DNA of 64,000 bases. It comes from Paenibacillus sp. IHBB 10380 (GTDB lineage: Bacteria; Bacillota; Bacilli; Paenibacillales; Paenibacillaceae). Shown here one piece after another: positions 1-9,050 of this stretch; the first letter of the stretch is position 1, and every line of letters begins with the position of its first letter. The position numbers were made by a program, and so were the translations under genes. The stretch covers positions 3,038,001 to 3,102,000 of the forward strand of contig NZ_CP010976.1 of NCBI RefSeq assembly GCF_000949425.1, written 5' to 3'. The notes under the pieces were generated by a model. The model had not been told where the DNA came from and searched no databases. It worked only from the letters and a program-made list of their open reading frames with translations.

Positions 1-642
1 CAGAGATGCAATCATTTCTTCCGACGTTCTTATTCCTATACCATGGCCGAAGTATAAGTTGTCGCCTAATAAGATCGTATTCTCTCCTTGCCATTCAGGC
101 GTTTTTGGGTCATGGTCTGGATTGCTGAAATAGACAACATCTCCCGGGTAAGCCTCATTCTTATTATGTGTCATCTTTAGCCGCAAGTCACTGTCATATT
201 TCCAATCCCTTAAGTACAAATTTCTGAAATATGCATTAAATGTTTGCTGATGAATAGAGTCGAGTGTACCCTTGTACAAAATAATCACCATTGCGGTTGC
301 ACATTCAAAGGCATAGAGATGTCCATTTTCGAAAATATCATTGATCCCATCCGAAGGTAAGACTTCGCTCTTCAGTCTGAAGCCACCATTTTCTGTGAGT
401 GTCCATAATTGGTTATTACATCGGGAATTTTTGAAGGTAGCAAAGCTCGCTTTACTAGCATCTAACGCTATGGCCGCCTCCACGATGTTCGTTCTCATTT
501 TCAATTCGAATTCCAAAGCCTCAAGCGAATCATAATGATAGACCACTGGGCTTTTTTTCTTTTGATTCACAATATACTTGTCTAGATCCGATAGCGGTAA
601 CGTATTTAATTGCTCTATATCATAACCCGAGATTAAGATCAT
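1..642 (-). CDS. tgl: Spore-coat protein-glutamine gamma-glutamyltransferase (partial, 3' end outside window)
   Basis: Transglutaminase that cross-links spore coat proteins through glutamine-lysine isopeptide bonds. The reading frame stays open for 214 codons and runs off the left edge; Bacillus Tgl is about 245 residues, so only the last 30 or so are missing. The active-site region reads FECATAMVIIL, with the catalytic cysteine in ECAT, and the N-terminal half has the family segment ending ATFKNSRC. The start ATG at 642 follows GGAGG with good spacing. It is the best sign in the window that the host forms spores. The family assignment is by recall of the Bacillus subtilis protein; I am confident of it. 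Confidence 0.88.
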   Translation of the reverse strand, partial: MILISGYDIEQLNTLPLSDLDKYIVNQKKKSPVVYHYDSLEALEFELKMRTNIVEAAIALDASKASFATFKNSRCNNQLWTLTENGGFRLKSEVLPSDGINDIFENGHLYAFECATAMVIILYKGTLDSIHQQTFNAYFRNLYLRDWKYDSDLRLKMTHNKNEAYPGDVVYFSNPDHDPKTPEWQGENTILLGDNLYFGHGIGIRTSEEMIASL

Positions 643-797
643 CGTAATTCCTCCATGTACGTTCTAAGTATAGGTTATTGTACGTGGGTAATTCGATGTT
701 TGTGCTTACATTTATTGCACAGGATTTCTAGAACACTTCTGTTTTGAGGCTTCCCAACATAACATGGGATAAAAATCATCTAATGAGGATGTGTTTC

Positions 798-2564
798 ATG
801 AACGATGCTGGGCCTCTTTCCCGACACCTTAAAAAACCTAACTTTCTCGTGTTCCTCGTGGATGAGGAACGATATCCCCCCGTTTATGAAAATACGGAAA
901 TAAAAGAATGGCGCCGACAAAACCTGAGTACACAGGAACTTTTGAAGACTCATGGGCTGGAATTCCACAGGCATTATATTGGTAGCGCTGCATGCTCCCC
1001 TAGTCGGGCTACCTTATTGACCGGTCATTATCCGTCTCTTCATGGCGTCAGCCAGACAACCGGAATCGCAAAAGAGCCCTTCGACTCCGATATGTTTTGG
1101 TTGGATCGAGACACCGTTCCTACGATGGGCGATTACTTTCGCGCGGCCGGATACCAGACCTACTATAAAGGGAAATGGCATATATCCTATGAAGATATTG
1201 TCATCCCTGGTACGCATATAGGCCTCTCTAGCTATAATCCATTGACAGGTGTACCTGATAAAAAACGAGAAGAATTATATAGGCGCACCAACCGCCTAGA
1301 CAATTTCGGATTTTCCGGTTGGATCGGCCCGGAGCCTCACGGCAAAGATCCTCGAAATTCCGGTTCTTCCGCTTCTTTCGGAGTAAGTGGCAGAGACGAA
1401 GTTTATGCTTCAGAAGTCGTCGAGCTCATTGAATCCCTTGATCGCCAGAAAATTCATAACCAAAATGCCAAGCCTTGGTTTACCATAGCCTCATTTGTGA
1501 ACCCGCACGATATTGTTTTATATGGTGCTCTTACTGCGCATCTGCCAACGTTTCGGTTTGAGGTGGAACCTATGCCAGAGGTGTTCCCTCCTCCAACCAT
1601 AAACGAACCTCTATTTACGAAACCGCGCTGTCAAGCAAGCTATCGGGATATCTACCCAAGAGCTTTACAGCCCATTATCGATCAGCCCTTTTACCGTAAG
1701 CTTTACTACCAGTTACAAAAAAATACCGATCAGCAAATGTTTAAGGTGTTTGAGGCTCTTACCCGCTCCTCTTTCTATGATAATACGATTGTTATTTTTA
1801 CATCTGATCATGGGGATCTGCTAGGCGCTCATGGTAACGGTAACCTTCATCAAAAATTTTACTGTGCCTACGAAGAGGCTCTGCACGTCCCTTTCGTCAT
1901 TCATCATAAACATCTTTTTCCGCAGCATAATCATTCACATACACTTACAAGCCACGTGGATCTCCTACCTACCTTGCTTGGACTAGCGAATGTTGACATA
2001 GCAGAGATTCAGAACCGTTTGAAAAGCAATTTTAGCGAAGTACATCCCTTTGTGGGACGCAACCTCACTCCTCTAGTTCTAGGACAGAATCAATCTGTGA
2101 TAGTAGATGAGCCCATTTATTTCATGACCGACGACGATATTACTCGAGGTCAACACCAAGTAAACCCACTAGGAAAAGCGTATCCTTCTGTTATTCAACC
2201 TAACCATGTCGAGACCATAATTACGACCCTACATAGGAATAACAGCATAGAATTGTGGAAGTTCTCCCGCTATTTCGATAACATTCAATTTTGGAGCCAT
2301 CCAGGGACGAAAGATGAAACCTTTGAGCCAATGAATGGTATGACTTGTGGACGTGACCCTTTTAGGATCGCGCGGATCAAAACACAACCTATTCATGATG
2401 AATATGAGCTATATAACTTAACAGATGATCCATTAGAAACACGCAACCTTGCATATCATACTTTTGCAACACAGCATACCCAAAACATTCAACAAAGGAT
2501 GATGCATTTACTGGAGGAACAGCGGATACAAAAGCGAATGTACCCAGCTCAATCAAACACGTAA
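798..2564 (+). CDS. Sulfatase family hydrolase
   Basis: Alkaline-phosphatase-fold sulfatase (PF00884 type), about 588 residues, cleaving sulfate esters of an unknown substrate. The sulfatase signature CSPSRATLLTG lies near residue 66; its cysteine is the one normally converted to formylglycine. A metal-binding segment TSDHGDLLGAHG is in the middle and the N-terminus has the FLVFLVDEERY metal-site strand. No signal peptide is seen, so it is probably cytoplasmic. I chose ATG 798 because GAGG lies 9 bases upstream; in-frame TTG 744 and ATG 783 have no such site. It stands alone on the plus strand, divergent from the truncated tgl. No sulfatase-maturing enzyme gene is in the window. Confidence 0.82.
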   Translation: MNDAGPLSRHLKKPNFLVFLVDEERYPPVYENTEIKEWRRQNLSTQELLKTHGLEFHRHYIGSAACSPSRATLLTGHYPSLHGVSQTTGIAKEPFDSDMFWLDRDTVPTMGDYFRAAGYQTYYKGKWHISYEDIVIPGTHIGLSSYNPLTGVPDKKREELYRRTNRLDNFGFSGWIGPEPHGKDPRNSGSSASFGVSGRDEVYASEVVELIESLDRQKIHNQNAKPWFTIASFVNPHDIVLYGALTAHLPTFRFEVEPMPEVFPPPTINEPLFTKPRCQASYRDIYPRALQPIIDQPFYRKLYYQLQKNTDQQMFKVFEALTRSSFYDNTIVIFTSDHGDLLGAHGNGNLHQKFYCAYEEALHVPFVIHHKHLFPQHNHSHTLTSHVDLLPTLLGLANVDIAEIQNRLKSNFSEVHPFVGRNLTPLVLGQNQSVIVDEPIYFMTDDDITRGQHQVNPLGKAYPSVIQPNHVETIITTLHRNNSIELWKFSRYFDNIQFWSHPGTKDETFEPMNGMTCGRDPFRIARIKTQPIHDEYELYNLTDDPLETRNLAYHTFATQHTQNIQQRMMHLLEEQRIQKRMYPAQSNT

Positions 2565-2702
2565 ACAAAAGAAATAAAGTCCTTAATTGGACTGCCTAAG
2601 TCGATGTATTCACTTGTTAACCTCTGCTAACATTTTATCCAACAAAAAGATATACAGGGACGACGGGCAACCAGCAGATTAGCACAAATATCCTTGCTTA
2701 AT

Positions 2703-3803
2703 TTAAACCACGCTAGATCTCATTTCTTCATCCAACCGTTGAAATGCTATCTTCACCTTATCCTTAGGTAGTTCAGCATAGTGATCTCCAATACCTACTT
2801 CACAATAGCAGGTTGTTTCGCTAGTTTTTCTTAGTGATTGCGTTAATCCTACATCTGTTGACTCATAAATACGGATTAATATAGACTCCAGTTGCTCTAT
2901 AGGCATATCAAAATGAACATGAAACATATTCGATACCGGCTCTACTGGCATAGTCGCGACACCATGGCACTGGTTATATAACTCTGCTAGTTCTTTGGCT
3001 TCTTCATAATACTGTCCCATCTTATGAACGCGCTGTTTGAAATAATAATCGGAACTTAAGATATAGGGATATAAACTGATTAGATCTCCACCGTGCCGTC
3101 TTTTCCATACCTTTGATTCATTCGTAAAAGCCTTGTCACCTGCGAGAATGGCCCCTGCAATCCCGCCAATTCCCTTATAAAAGGATACATACACACTATC
3201 AAAGAGTGCACAGACTTCAGCAGCTGACTTTTGATAATAAGGTAAAATTTCAAAAAGTCTAGCTCCATCCAGATGAAGCTTGATCTCTTGTTCACGGCAA
3301 TAGGTGGAAATAGCTTCAAGCTCTGCGTAATCCGGTAATTGTCCACCGATCTCTCGCTGAGGTAATTCCAGCAATAAACAAGCAATGCCTTCAGGCATGT
3401 GCTGAACGTCTTCCAACCCAATTAATCTGCCATTGTCCGCGAGCAAGACGGGTTCTATGTGATGCAATTCTTTTAGGCCATCTTCTTCATGAATCTCCAA
3501 ATGACATAAGGGATGATAGGCGACTCGTCTCACTCCCTTTTGATCACACCATATTCTTAAAGCAATCTGCTGAGCCATCGTTCCACTAGGAAAAAACACT
3601 GCCGTTTCTTTCCCTAAATATTCTGCCATCTGTTCCTGAAAATCTTCAATTACTTTACCTTTGCCATAGACATCACTTTCCAGACTCCCATCGATATCTT
3701 TCAAGGCTTCCATTAATACTTGAACGTTTCGTTTGCCGTGACCTCCCACTGGATAAGCTGCTTGGTTAAATGCTGTTGATAAAGACTTCGTATTGTTCAT
3801 CAT
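2703..3803 (-). CDS. Low-specificity L-threonine aldolase (beta-eliminating lyase family)
   Basis: PLP-dependent fold type I enzyme that splits threonine or allo-threonine into glycine and acetaldehyde (family knowledge). It is 366 residues, close to the usual length. Visible landmarks are FPSGTMAQQIALR near residue 71 (cofactor phosphate region), KLHLDGARLFE near 176 (the Asp that binds the pyridine nitrogen) and VSFYKGIGG, where Lys210 is the probable Schiff-base lysine. The start ATG at 3803 follows AAGGAG. The gene is transcribed alone, convergent with the sulfatase gene. Related beta-eliminating lyases cannot be fully excluded. Confidence 0.8.
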   Translation of the reverse strand: MMNNTKSLSTAFNQAAYPVGGHGKRNVQVLMEALKDIDGSLESDVYGKGKVIEDFQEQMAEYLGKETAVFFPSGTMAQQIALRIWCDQKGVRRVAYHPLCHLEIHEEDGLKELHHIEPVLLADNGRLIGLEDVQHMPEGIACLLLELPQREIGGQLPDYAELEAISTYCREQEIKLHLDGARLFEILPYYQKSAAEVCALFDSVYVSFYKGIGGIAGAILAGDKAFTNESKVWKRRHGGDLISLYPYILSSDYYFKQRVHKMGQYYEEAKELAELYNQCHGVATMPVEPVSNMFHVHFDMPIEQLESILIRIYESTDVGLTQSLRKTSETTCYCEVGIGDHYAELPKDKVKIAFQRLDEEMRSSVV

Positions 3804-3930
3804 GATACAACTCCTTTTCGTTTTGATCCTCGTTATTCAATATGATAAGTATATCTTTTCATACATGAGCTGTCTCTAAATCAATATGAACGATATCATT
3901 TGAGTATAATCCCCTCACATTATCGTATAT

Positions 3931-3983
3931 GACAACAAGCCGACCGCATGCGGTCAGCTTGTTGTCGATGGAGGTGGTACCGC
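3931..3983 (+). other. Palindromic hairpin followed by a T-box-like GGTGGTACCGC motif
   Basis: A strong hairpin (GACAACAAGC at 3931 pairs with GCTTGTTGTC ending at 3966, with GACCGC/GCGGTC inside) is followed at 3973-3983 by GGTGGTACCGC, the core of T-box antiterminators. No terminator hairpin, no stem I with specifier loop and no adjacent plus-strand gene follow, so this is at best a remnant of a tRNA-sensing leader, or a chance match. The 3804-4373 interval otherwise holds only this and an eroded minus-strand gene. Confidence 0.3.
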
Positions 3984-4049
3984 ATTTTATTGGGCGATTT
4001 ATTTGATTGTTTCAATTAATGCATATATTAATTTCACCGGGGTCTCTCC

Positions 4050-4305
4050 TTAGAGTTGGTTGATCCAAACTGGAATTGTGATAAGCCCCAGTGATATTAC
4101 AACTAAACTTCTTGTTAAGACTATACTCAATTTTTTATTATTCTCGGATTTATACCAGCCCAAACTGAAAGTAATTTCGGTATAGTACTAAAAAAAGAGT
4201 CCAATTTCCCACTGCCATTGTCCAATAATAAATGGGTTGATCATAGATCATTTGATATATTTATCTTTCTATCCCACCTAAAATAAAGGTCATTAATTTA
4301 ATCAT
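4050..4305 (-). pseudogene. Eroded small membrane protein
   Basis: Not a recognised family. On the minus strand an ATG at 4305 opens MIKLMTFILGGIER and then stops; further on, a second frame reads YYTEITFSLGWYKSENNKK followed by a hydrophobic stretch ending IPVWINQL and a stop at 4050. The alternation of frames with membrane-protein-like sequence suggests a gene broken by frameshifts and stops. It lies in an otherwise empty 570-base interval. Confidence is limited because no intact homologue could be compared. Confidence 0.38.
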
Positions 4306-4373
4306 AATGTCTTAGCATCCCTTCATTTTATTACGTGAATTTCTACGTACGTTCAGCTTCTTGGTACCTCTTT

Positions 4374-4778
4374 CTACAGATCTCCTAACCCTTTGAATAC
4401 ATTATTTTCAATTTCAAAATCCCTTTCATCACCTTTTATCAGATAAATCTGTGCATTTTTAATGGATGCTACTATTAATGAATTACCAAAATTCATTGTA
4501 TTATATTTGTTATGAAGTTCACCTTCACTCTGTTCTTTACTAGCTTCCTCGTTAAACACATATATTGAAAAAATATGATTCGGAGCAATATTAAATGTGA
4601 CTTGTTCGCTCGCAACCTCAGATTTAATGATAAGATCTCTCTTTTCTAAATCGAACCCAGATTCTTCAAGATGATTAGTAATTTCTGATAATGTAAGATA
4701 TTTATCTTCATAAGTTTCATTATTACAACCACTTATCAAGACAACTAAAATCACAAAACAAAACAATAATTCATTCAT
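4374..4778 (-). CDS. Small lipoprotein of unknown function
   Basis: About 134 residues. The N-terminus has a hydrophobic signal sequence with the lipobox LISGC, so it is predicted to be lipid-anchored outside the membrane. The rest is polar and charged; I recognise no domain. The start ATG 4778 is preceded by AAGGAAGAGG; the frame is open further upstream but that extension has no signal peptide logic. The ATG overlaps the TGA of an upstream open frame (ATGA), as in translationally coupled pairs. It resembles the small lipoprotein at 16579-16989 in general design only. Confidence 0.62.
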   Translation of the reverse strand: MNELLFCFVILVVLISGCNNETYEDKYLTLSEITNHLEESGFDLEKRDLIIKSEVASEQVTFNIAPNHIFSIYVFNEEASKEQSEGELHNKYNTMNFGNSLIVASIKNAQIYLIKGDERDFEIENNVFKGLGDL

Positions 4779-5035
4779 ATTATACCTCTTCCTTTTTGTA
4801 ATCTTCGGACTACTTCTTCTTCCACAGACTTGCCCATAGAAATGGATTTCCAAAATAATCCTTGTTCATCCTTCTCAATCATGTGTCTAATTTCAACTAG
4901 TTCAAAGTCAACGGATAAAATACCCGCCAGCTTCTCCGCGCTATATGCTAGGCCGCCAAGCAATCTACGTTCATTATAAACATCGTAATCAATGTGGTAA
5001 AAGATGATGTAATAAGCAATTCGACGTAGGACTAG
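4775..5035 (-). pseudogene. Open frame coupled to the lipoprotein gene, probably a gene remnant
   Basis: The frame is open from 5035 and reads as natural protein (for instance AYYIIFYHIDYDVYNERR and LVEIRHMIEKDEQGLFWK) but has no good start codon with a ribosome binding site; only a TTG at 4963 is available. Its TGA overlaps the lipoprotein ATG. I do not recognise the family. It may be the 3' end of a truncated gene of the same operon as the lipoprotein. Confidence 0.35.
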
Positions 5036-5138
5036 CTAAACCTGTCAATAAGGACGTATAATAGTAATAAGTCCGGTAAATACAGCGCTTTCAATCGGCT
5101 TATATTTTCAAATTGTCGCACTCGGAGGAATTGATATT

Positions 5139-6548
5139 ATGAGATTGGAAAAGGATTTTCTTGGTACTAAAGAAGTTCCATCAGAAGCTTATTATGGTAT
5201 CCAAACCATGCGAGCAGCGGAGAATTTTCCGATTACCGGACAGCGCATTCACCCCGAGCTGATCCGTGCCATGGCCATGGTCAAGAAAGGCGCTGCCATT
5301 GCAAATATGGAAATCAAACGGCTACTCTCTGACAAGGGAAATGCCATTGTTCAAGCAGCCGATGAAATTATTGGAGGCAGATGGTTCGATCAATTCATTG
5401 TCGATCCCATTCAAGGCGGAGCAGGCACGTCGATTAATATGAATACCAACGAGGTCATTGCCAATCGTGCCCTTGAACTAACAAACAAAGAAAAAGGCAG
5501 TTACGCAGATATCAATCCGAACAATCATGTAAACATGGCTCAGTCTACGAATGATGCCTTCCCCACAGCAGTACATTTAGCAGTACTGACAATGATTGAG
5601 AAGTTGCTTGAGACCATGAAAGATTTGCATAAAGCATTCAGCGATAAATCCGAGGAGTTTGACGGTGTTATCAAAATGGGTCGTACCCACTTGCAAGATG
5701 CAGTACCTATTCGCCTCGGACAAGAGTTCCAAGCTTACGCTCGCGTGTTAGGAAGAGATATTAACCGGCTAGGAGCCACGAGGACCAATCTGCTTAATAT
5801 TAATATGGGAGCAACAGCGGTCGGTACTGGGCTAAATGCAAATGTACGCTATATTCAACGGGTCGCAGAAATACTTGCAGAACTGAGTGGCTTTCCTCTA
5901 GAGCCTGCTGATCATCTTGTAGATGCAACGCAGAACACGGACGCCTATACAGAAGTTTCAGCCGCGTTGAAAATTTGCATGATGAACATGTCAAAAGTGG
6001 CTAATGACATCCGTCTGATGGCATCCGGTCCAAGAGACGGATTAGGCGAGTTAACGCTTCCCTCTCGCCAACCAGGCTCATCCATTATGCCGGGTAAAGT
6101 AAACCCCGTCATGTGCGAAGTCATCAATCAGATTGCTTTCCAGGTCATCGGTAACGACCATACCATTTGTCTCGCGTCAGAAGCCGGTCAACTTGAACTG
6201 AACGTCATGGAACCAGTACTGGTCTACAACTTACTACAGTCGCTAGAAATTATGAATCAAGGCTTCCGGGTCTTTAGAGAGTATTGTATTGAAGGAATTC
6301 AGGCGAACATAGATCGGTGTCGTGAACATGTTGAGAACAGTGTAGGCATCATAACAGCACTGAATCCTCACTTGGGCTATGAAGCGGTATCCCGGATCGC
6401 GCGTGAAGCCATCATGACCGGTAAATCCGTGCGTAGTCTGTGTCTGCTGTACAATGTGCTGACAGAAGAGGAACTGAATATCATACTCGATCCGTATCAG
6501 ATGACGAACCCGGGTATAGCAGGCGAAGTATTACTTCAAAGGGAGTAA
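5139..6548 (+). CDS. aspA: Aspartate ammonia-lyase (aspartase)
   Basis: Converts L-aspartate to fumarate and ammonia; cytoplasmic homotetramer of the fumarase/aspartase superfamily. At 469 residues it has the usual length. The N-terminus RLEKDFLGTKEVPSEAYYG separates it from class II fumarases, followed by GGAGTSINMNTNEV, VNMAQSTNDAFPT and the flexible catalytic loop GSSIMPGKVNP near residues 312-323. GGAGG lies 9 bases before the ATG. It is a single-gene unit closed by the terminator at 6620. Confidence 0.92.
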   Translation: MRLEKDFLGTKEVPSEAYYGIQTMRAAENFPITGQRIHPELIRAMAMVKKGAAIANMEIKRLLSDKGNAIVQAADEIIGGRWFDQFIVDPIQGGAGTSINMNTNEVIANRALELTNKEKGSYADINPNNHVNMAQSTNDAFPTAVHLAVLTMIEKLLETMKDLHKAFSDKSEEFDGVIKMGRTHLQDAVPIRLGQEFQAYARVLGRDINRLGATRTNLLNINMGATAVGTGLNANVRYIQRVAEILAELSGFPLEPADHLVDATQNTDAYTEVSAALKICMMNMSKVANDIRLMASGPRDGLGELTLPSRQPGSSIMPGKVNPVMCEVINQIAFQVIGNDHTICLASEAGQLELNVMEPVLVYNLLQSLEIMNQGFRVFREYCIEGIQANIDRCREHVENSVGIITALNPHLGYEAVSRIAREAIMTGKSVRSLCLLYNVLTEEELNIILDPYQMTNPGIAGEVLLQRE

Positions 6549-6619
6549 TATATACTCCTTGCATCGGCAAGTTCGACAGCATCAATATCTATTTTTTTAG
6601 AAATTATGTTCAATCGATT

Positions 6620-6659
6620 AAGGGGTAGAACCAAGATATTAGGTTCTACCCCTTTTTTA
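6620..6659 (+). terminator. Rho-independent terminator after aspA
   Basis: Arms GGGGTAGAACC and GGTTCTACCCC pair perfectly around an 8-9 base loop and are followed by TTTTTT. Confidence 0.9.
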
Positions 6660-6751
6660 CGTTGTCATTCAAAATCAGACTAAACCTGCACGAATAGCCT
6701 CACTTTAAATTGCGAACACTTATCAGAAGTCTGGGACTATTCTACACAAGA

Positions 6752-7210
6752 TCACAAACCCATACTGAGCCTTATCATATCCTTGCACTGAATTCCATCC
6801 TCAAATATTTCTTCTTCATAATTTCTTATGAAAAAATCATGATCTATTCCTGTTATTCTAAATCCACATTTTTGGTATAGTCTTAATTGTTGAATACTTG
6901 AATTACCTGTTCCAATCTCTATTGATGTTGCTTTGAACTGTTTTGCTACTTCAATAGCCTTTATTATGAGTTTTCTTCCAATTCCTTGTCCTTGGTATGT
7001 TTCCTTAACGGCTATGTTTACTATTTCTACGGTTTGTGGATGAGTATGAATTAATACAAACTCCCCTATAATATCACTTTTATGTTTAGCCAAGTAACAT
7101 ATGCCTTTATCTATATAACTATCTATTAACATTTTTGATGGATCTGCAAGTAAGAGCAAATCATATGGAATAACCCCGTTAGTATCTAGTGGTTTAATAT
7201 CGATCTCCAA
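6752..7210 (-). CDS. GNAT family N-acetyltransferase
   Basis: About 152 residues. The acetyl-CoA binding motif A is visible as ETYQGQGIGRKLIIKAIE, preceded by the strand VEIVNIAV and followed by QLRLYQKCGFRITGIDHDF, the usual C-terminal GNAT signature. The substrate is unknown. I prefer the TTG at 7210, placed 6 bases after GAGGGTG; an ATG at 7234 in the same frame has no ribosome binding site. It is downstream of, and in the same direction as, the hydrolase at 7248, so the two may be cotranscribed. Confidence 0.75.
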   Translation of the reverse strand: MEIDIKPLDTNGVIPYDLLLLADPSKMLIDSYIDKGICYLAKHKSDIIGEFVLIHTHPQTVEIVNIAVKETYQGQGIGRKLIIKAIEVAKQFKATSIEIGTGNSSIQQLRLYQKCGFRITGIDHDFFIRNYEEEIFEDGIQCKDMIRLSMGL

Positions 7211-7247
7211 ATTAAGCACCCTCTTCTCTCTCATGATTATTCAGCAC

Positions 7248-8030
7248 TTATTCAATAGACTTCATTTCCATTGGCAGTTCTTTATCATTAATCCATGCTT
7301 CTACTATTTTATTGAATAAATCAGGGCTTGCTAAAGAAACTCCGTGTCCAACCTTGGGAAGGATGTAACCTCGGCAATTATTGTTGCTTTTAGTAATAAA
7401 GATAGCTGATTTCTTCATCATTGTTTTCTCTTTATCTCCAACTAACACTAGTATCTTTGCATGACTATGTACAAATTGATCTGATAATTGATAAGACATA
7501 TTCTCTTCTAAAATCTTAATTAGAGCATCCACACTCATTTGTTTAGTATCACTAAAATACAAATCAAAGTACTCTTCACGAACATATAATACTTTGGCTT
7601 GAAGTTTTGCAAAAGATTTGTTCTTGGTTAATGGCATCATGACCCGGGTTATAGGATTAATGATAGATTTGAAATAGTTCATAGGAATAACAAGTCCACT
7701 CACAATAATCGCCCGATCAATCATTTCTTCCTTCATACTTAATATTTCTAAGGCTATTTGAGCACCCAGAGAAAACCCTATCATCGTAATCTCCTGACCA
7801 TTTCTTCTTTCTTGTATGATACCGATGATATCTTTTGCTGCTTTATTTATAGATAGAAATTCCTCACCTCCACTTTTACCGTGACTAGGTAGATCAGGAA
7901 TCAATACATAGTATTTATCTTTAAAAAAGTCCACTTGCTTGTCCCACATCCAACCACTTACTCCCCCGCCATGTAAAAATATCATGATTGGAGAATTCCT
8001 ATTTCCGAATTCTTTAACATATAGTCCCAT
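7248..8030 (-). CDS. Alpha/beta hydrolase
   Basis: About 260 residues with the alpha/beta hydrolase fold. MIFLHGGGVSGWMWD supplies the oxyanion-hole HGGG, GFSLGAQ the nucleophile elbow with the serine, and the C-terminal KVGHGVSLA the histidine. The acid is probably in ILVLVGDKEKT. No signal peptide. GGAGG lies 6 bases upstream of ATG 8030, which I take as the start although the frame is open to 8084. It is followed by a GNAT acetyltransferase after 37 bases. Substrate unknown. Confidence 0.78.
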   Translation of the reverse strand: MGLYVKEFGNRNSPIMIFLHGGGVSGWMWDKQVDFFKDKYYVLIPDLPSHGKSGGEEFLSINKAAKDIIGIIQERRNGQEITMIGFSLGAQIALEILSMKEEMIDRAIIVSGLVIPMNYFKSIINPITRVMMPLTKNKSFAKLQAKVLYVREEYFDLYFSDTKQMSVDALIKILEENMSYQLSDQFVHSHAKILVLVGDKEKTMMKKSAIFITKSNNNCRGYILPKVGHGVSLASPDLFNKIVEAWINDKELPMEMKSIE

Positions 8031-8084
8031 ACTGACCTCCGATAAAATGTTATGGTTTAGGTTGTAATCATGTTCTCTTATCAA

Positions 8085-8419
8085 TCATTTACAAACGTTC
8101 TTTCTCTTTATATCTACTTTCTCATCTACTCCAGCTTTCTCAAGTTTGGCTAAGAGAGCATCAGCCCCATTATTTTTCAATTTAAAATTCATTTCTTCCG
8201 TATAGAGTGGCATCAAATTAATGTAACTAATGTGTAATAGTTCCTTTTCTTCGTTGGTTTCACAATAAGAATATCTATATGGACAAGATCAGATATTATT
8301 TCATGAAAAACACCATCAATTTCACCTATGTACTTTTCAACATGCTTCGAGATCCCGAAGGAGAAAGTTCTTGGCTCATATTGCCTCCTATATATCATTA
8401 TTTCTCTTAACACTACCAT
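8085..8419 (-). pseudogene. Suppressor-of-fused (SUFU) domain protein with central deletion and frameshift
   Basis: The first part, from 8419, reads HVEKYIGEIDGVFHEIISD and then VHIDILIVKPTKKRNYYTL, which matches the N-terminal half of bacterial SUFU-domain proteins. It stops at 8213. In another frame the sequence resumes as NLMPLYTEEMNFKLKN and finishes with VDIKRKNVCK at 8085, which matches the C-terminal end of the same family. Roughly the middle hundred residues are gone. This is a clear deletion pseudogene by recall of the family; no start codon with a good ribosome binding site is obvious at the 5' end. Confidence 0.65.
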
Positions 8420-8580
8420 ATTATCATATTCTGGTAACTGTTTAGCCTGTACAGAATCCTAATATTCTAGAAATCATAAATACCAGCCATTCATATCTGT
8501 AATTCTCTCTGTAATCCTTTCTCGAATATTGAATATGGTATAGTTATATCTAACTAAAAGAATTAGGATGGGACAATCAT

Positions 8581-8883
8581 ATGGCTTTTGGAATCAAAAG
8601 AGAAGAATTAAGCGCGTGGAAGGAAGCTGTAAACAGAGGTGAGATAGCGTTTCTAACGCACTATTGGCTAGATCCACGCTTCCCCGATATCACCACAGTC
8701 ACTAAAGTGGGCTGTTCAGACCTTGAAAGGTTATCTAAGTGGTGTATCGATCATGGATTACCACCCCAATATATTCATAATCGATCCTCATTTCCCCATT
8801 TTGATCTTATAGGTCCAAGACAGAAGGATATCCTTATCGAAGAAAACTTGTTGCAACACGTAGAGCATTTTAAGATGAGCTAA
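8581..8883 (+). CDS. YneQ-like conserved protein of unknown function
   Basis: A 100-residue cytoplasmic protein that I recognise as similar to Bacillus subtilis YneQ (recall, not a search). It begins MAFGIKREELSAWK and contains GEIAFLTHYWLDPRFP and SSFPHFDLIGP, with several aromatic and histidine residues. No function is known. A GGA-containing site (TTAGGATGGGA) precedes the ATG. It is closed by the terminator at 8917. Confidence 0.75.
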   Translation: MAFGIKREELSAWKEAVNRGEIAFLTHYWLDPRFPDITTVTKVGCSDLERLSKWCIDHGLPPQYIHNRSSFPHFDLIGPRQKDILIEENLLQHVEHFKMS

Positions 8884-8916
8884 TAGGCCAAGCCTCGTAA
8901 AATACCATACGTACAT

Positions 8917-8969
8917 AATAATAAAGGCCATCCATAACCTGATGAAGGTATGAACGGCCTTTATTATTT
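8917..8969. terminator. Bidirectional terminator hairpin
   Basis: AATAATAAAGGCC and GGCCTTTATTATT are perfect 13-base arms around a 26-base centre, with A/T-rich outer edges on both strands. It sits between the convergent YneQ-like and transporter genes. Confidence 0.75.
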
Positions 8970-9050
8970 CTAATCTAAATAGATGCTTGCCTAATGGCTG
9001 GATCACCCTCTGTACAATGTTAGACCGTTTTTAATTCTCACCTAAGAGTC

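Noticed and set aside
3931-4050. Functional T-box riboswitch
   Set aside because: No specifier stem, no terminator and no gene directly downstream; only the core motif is present.
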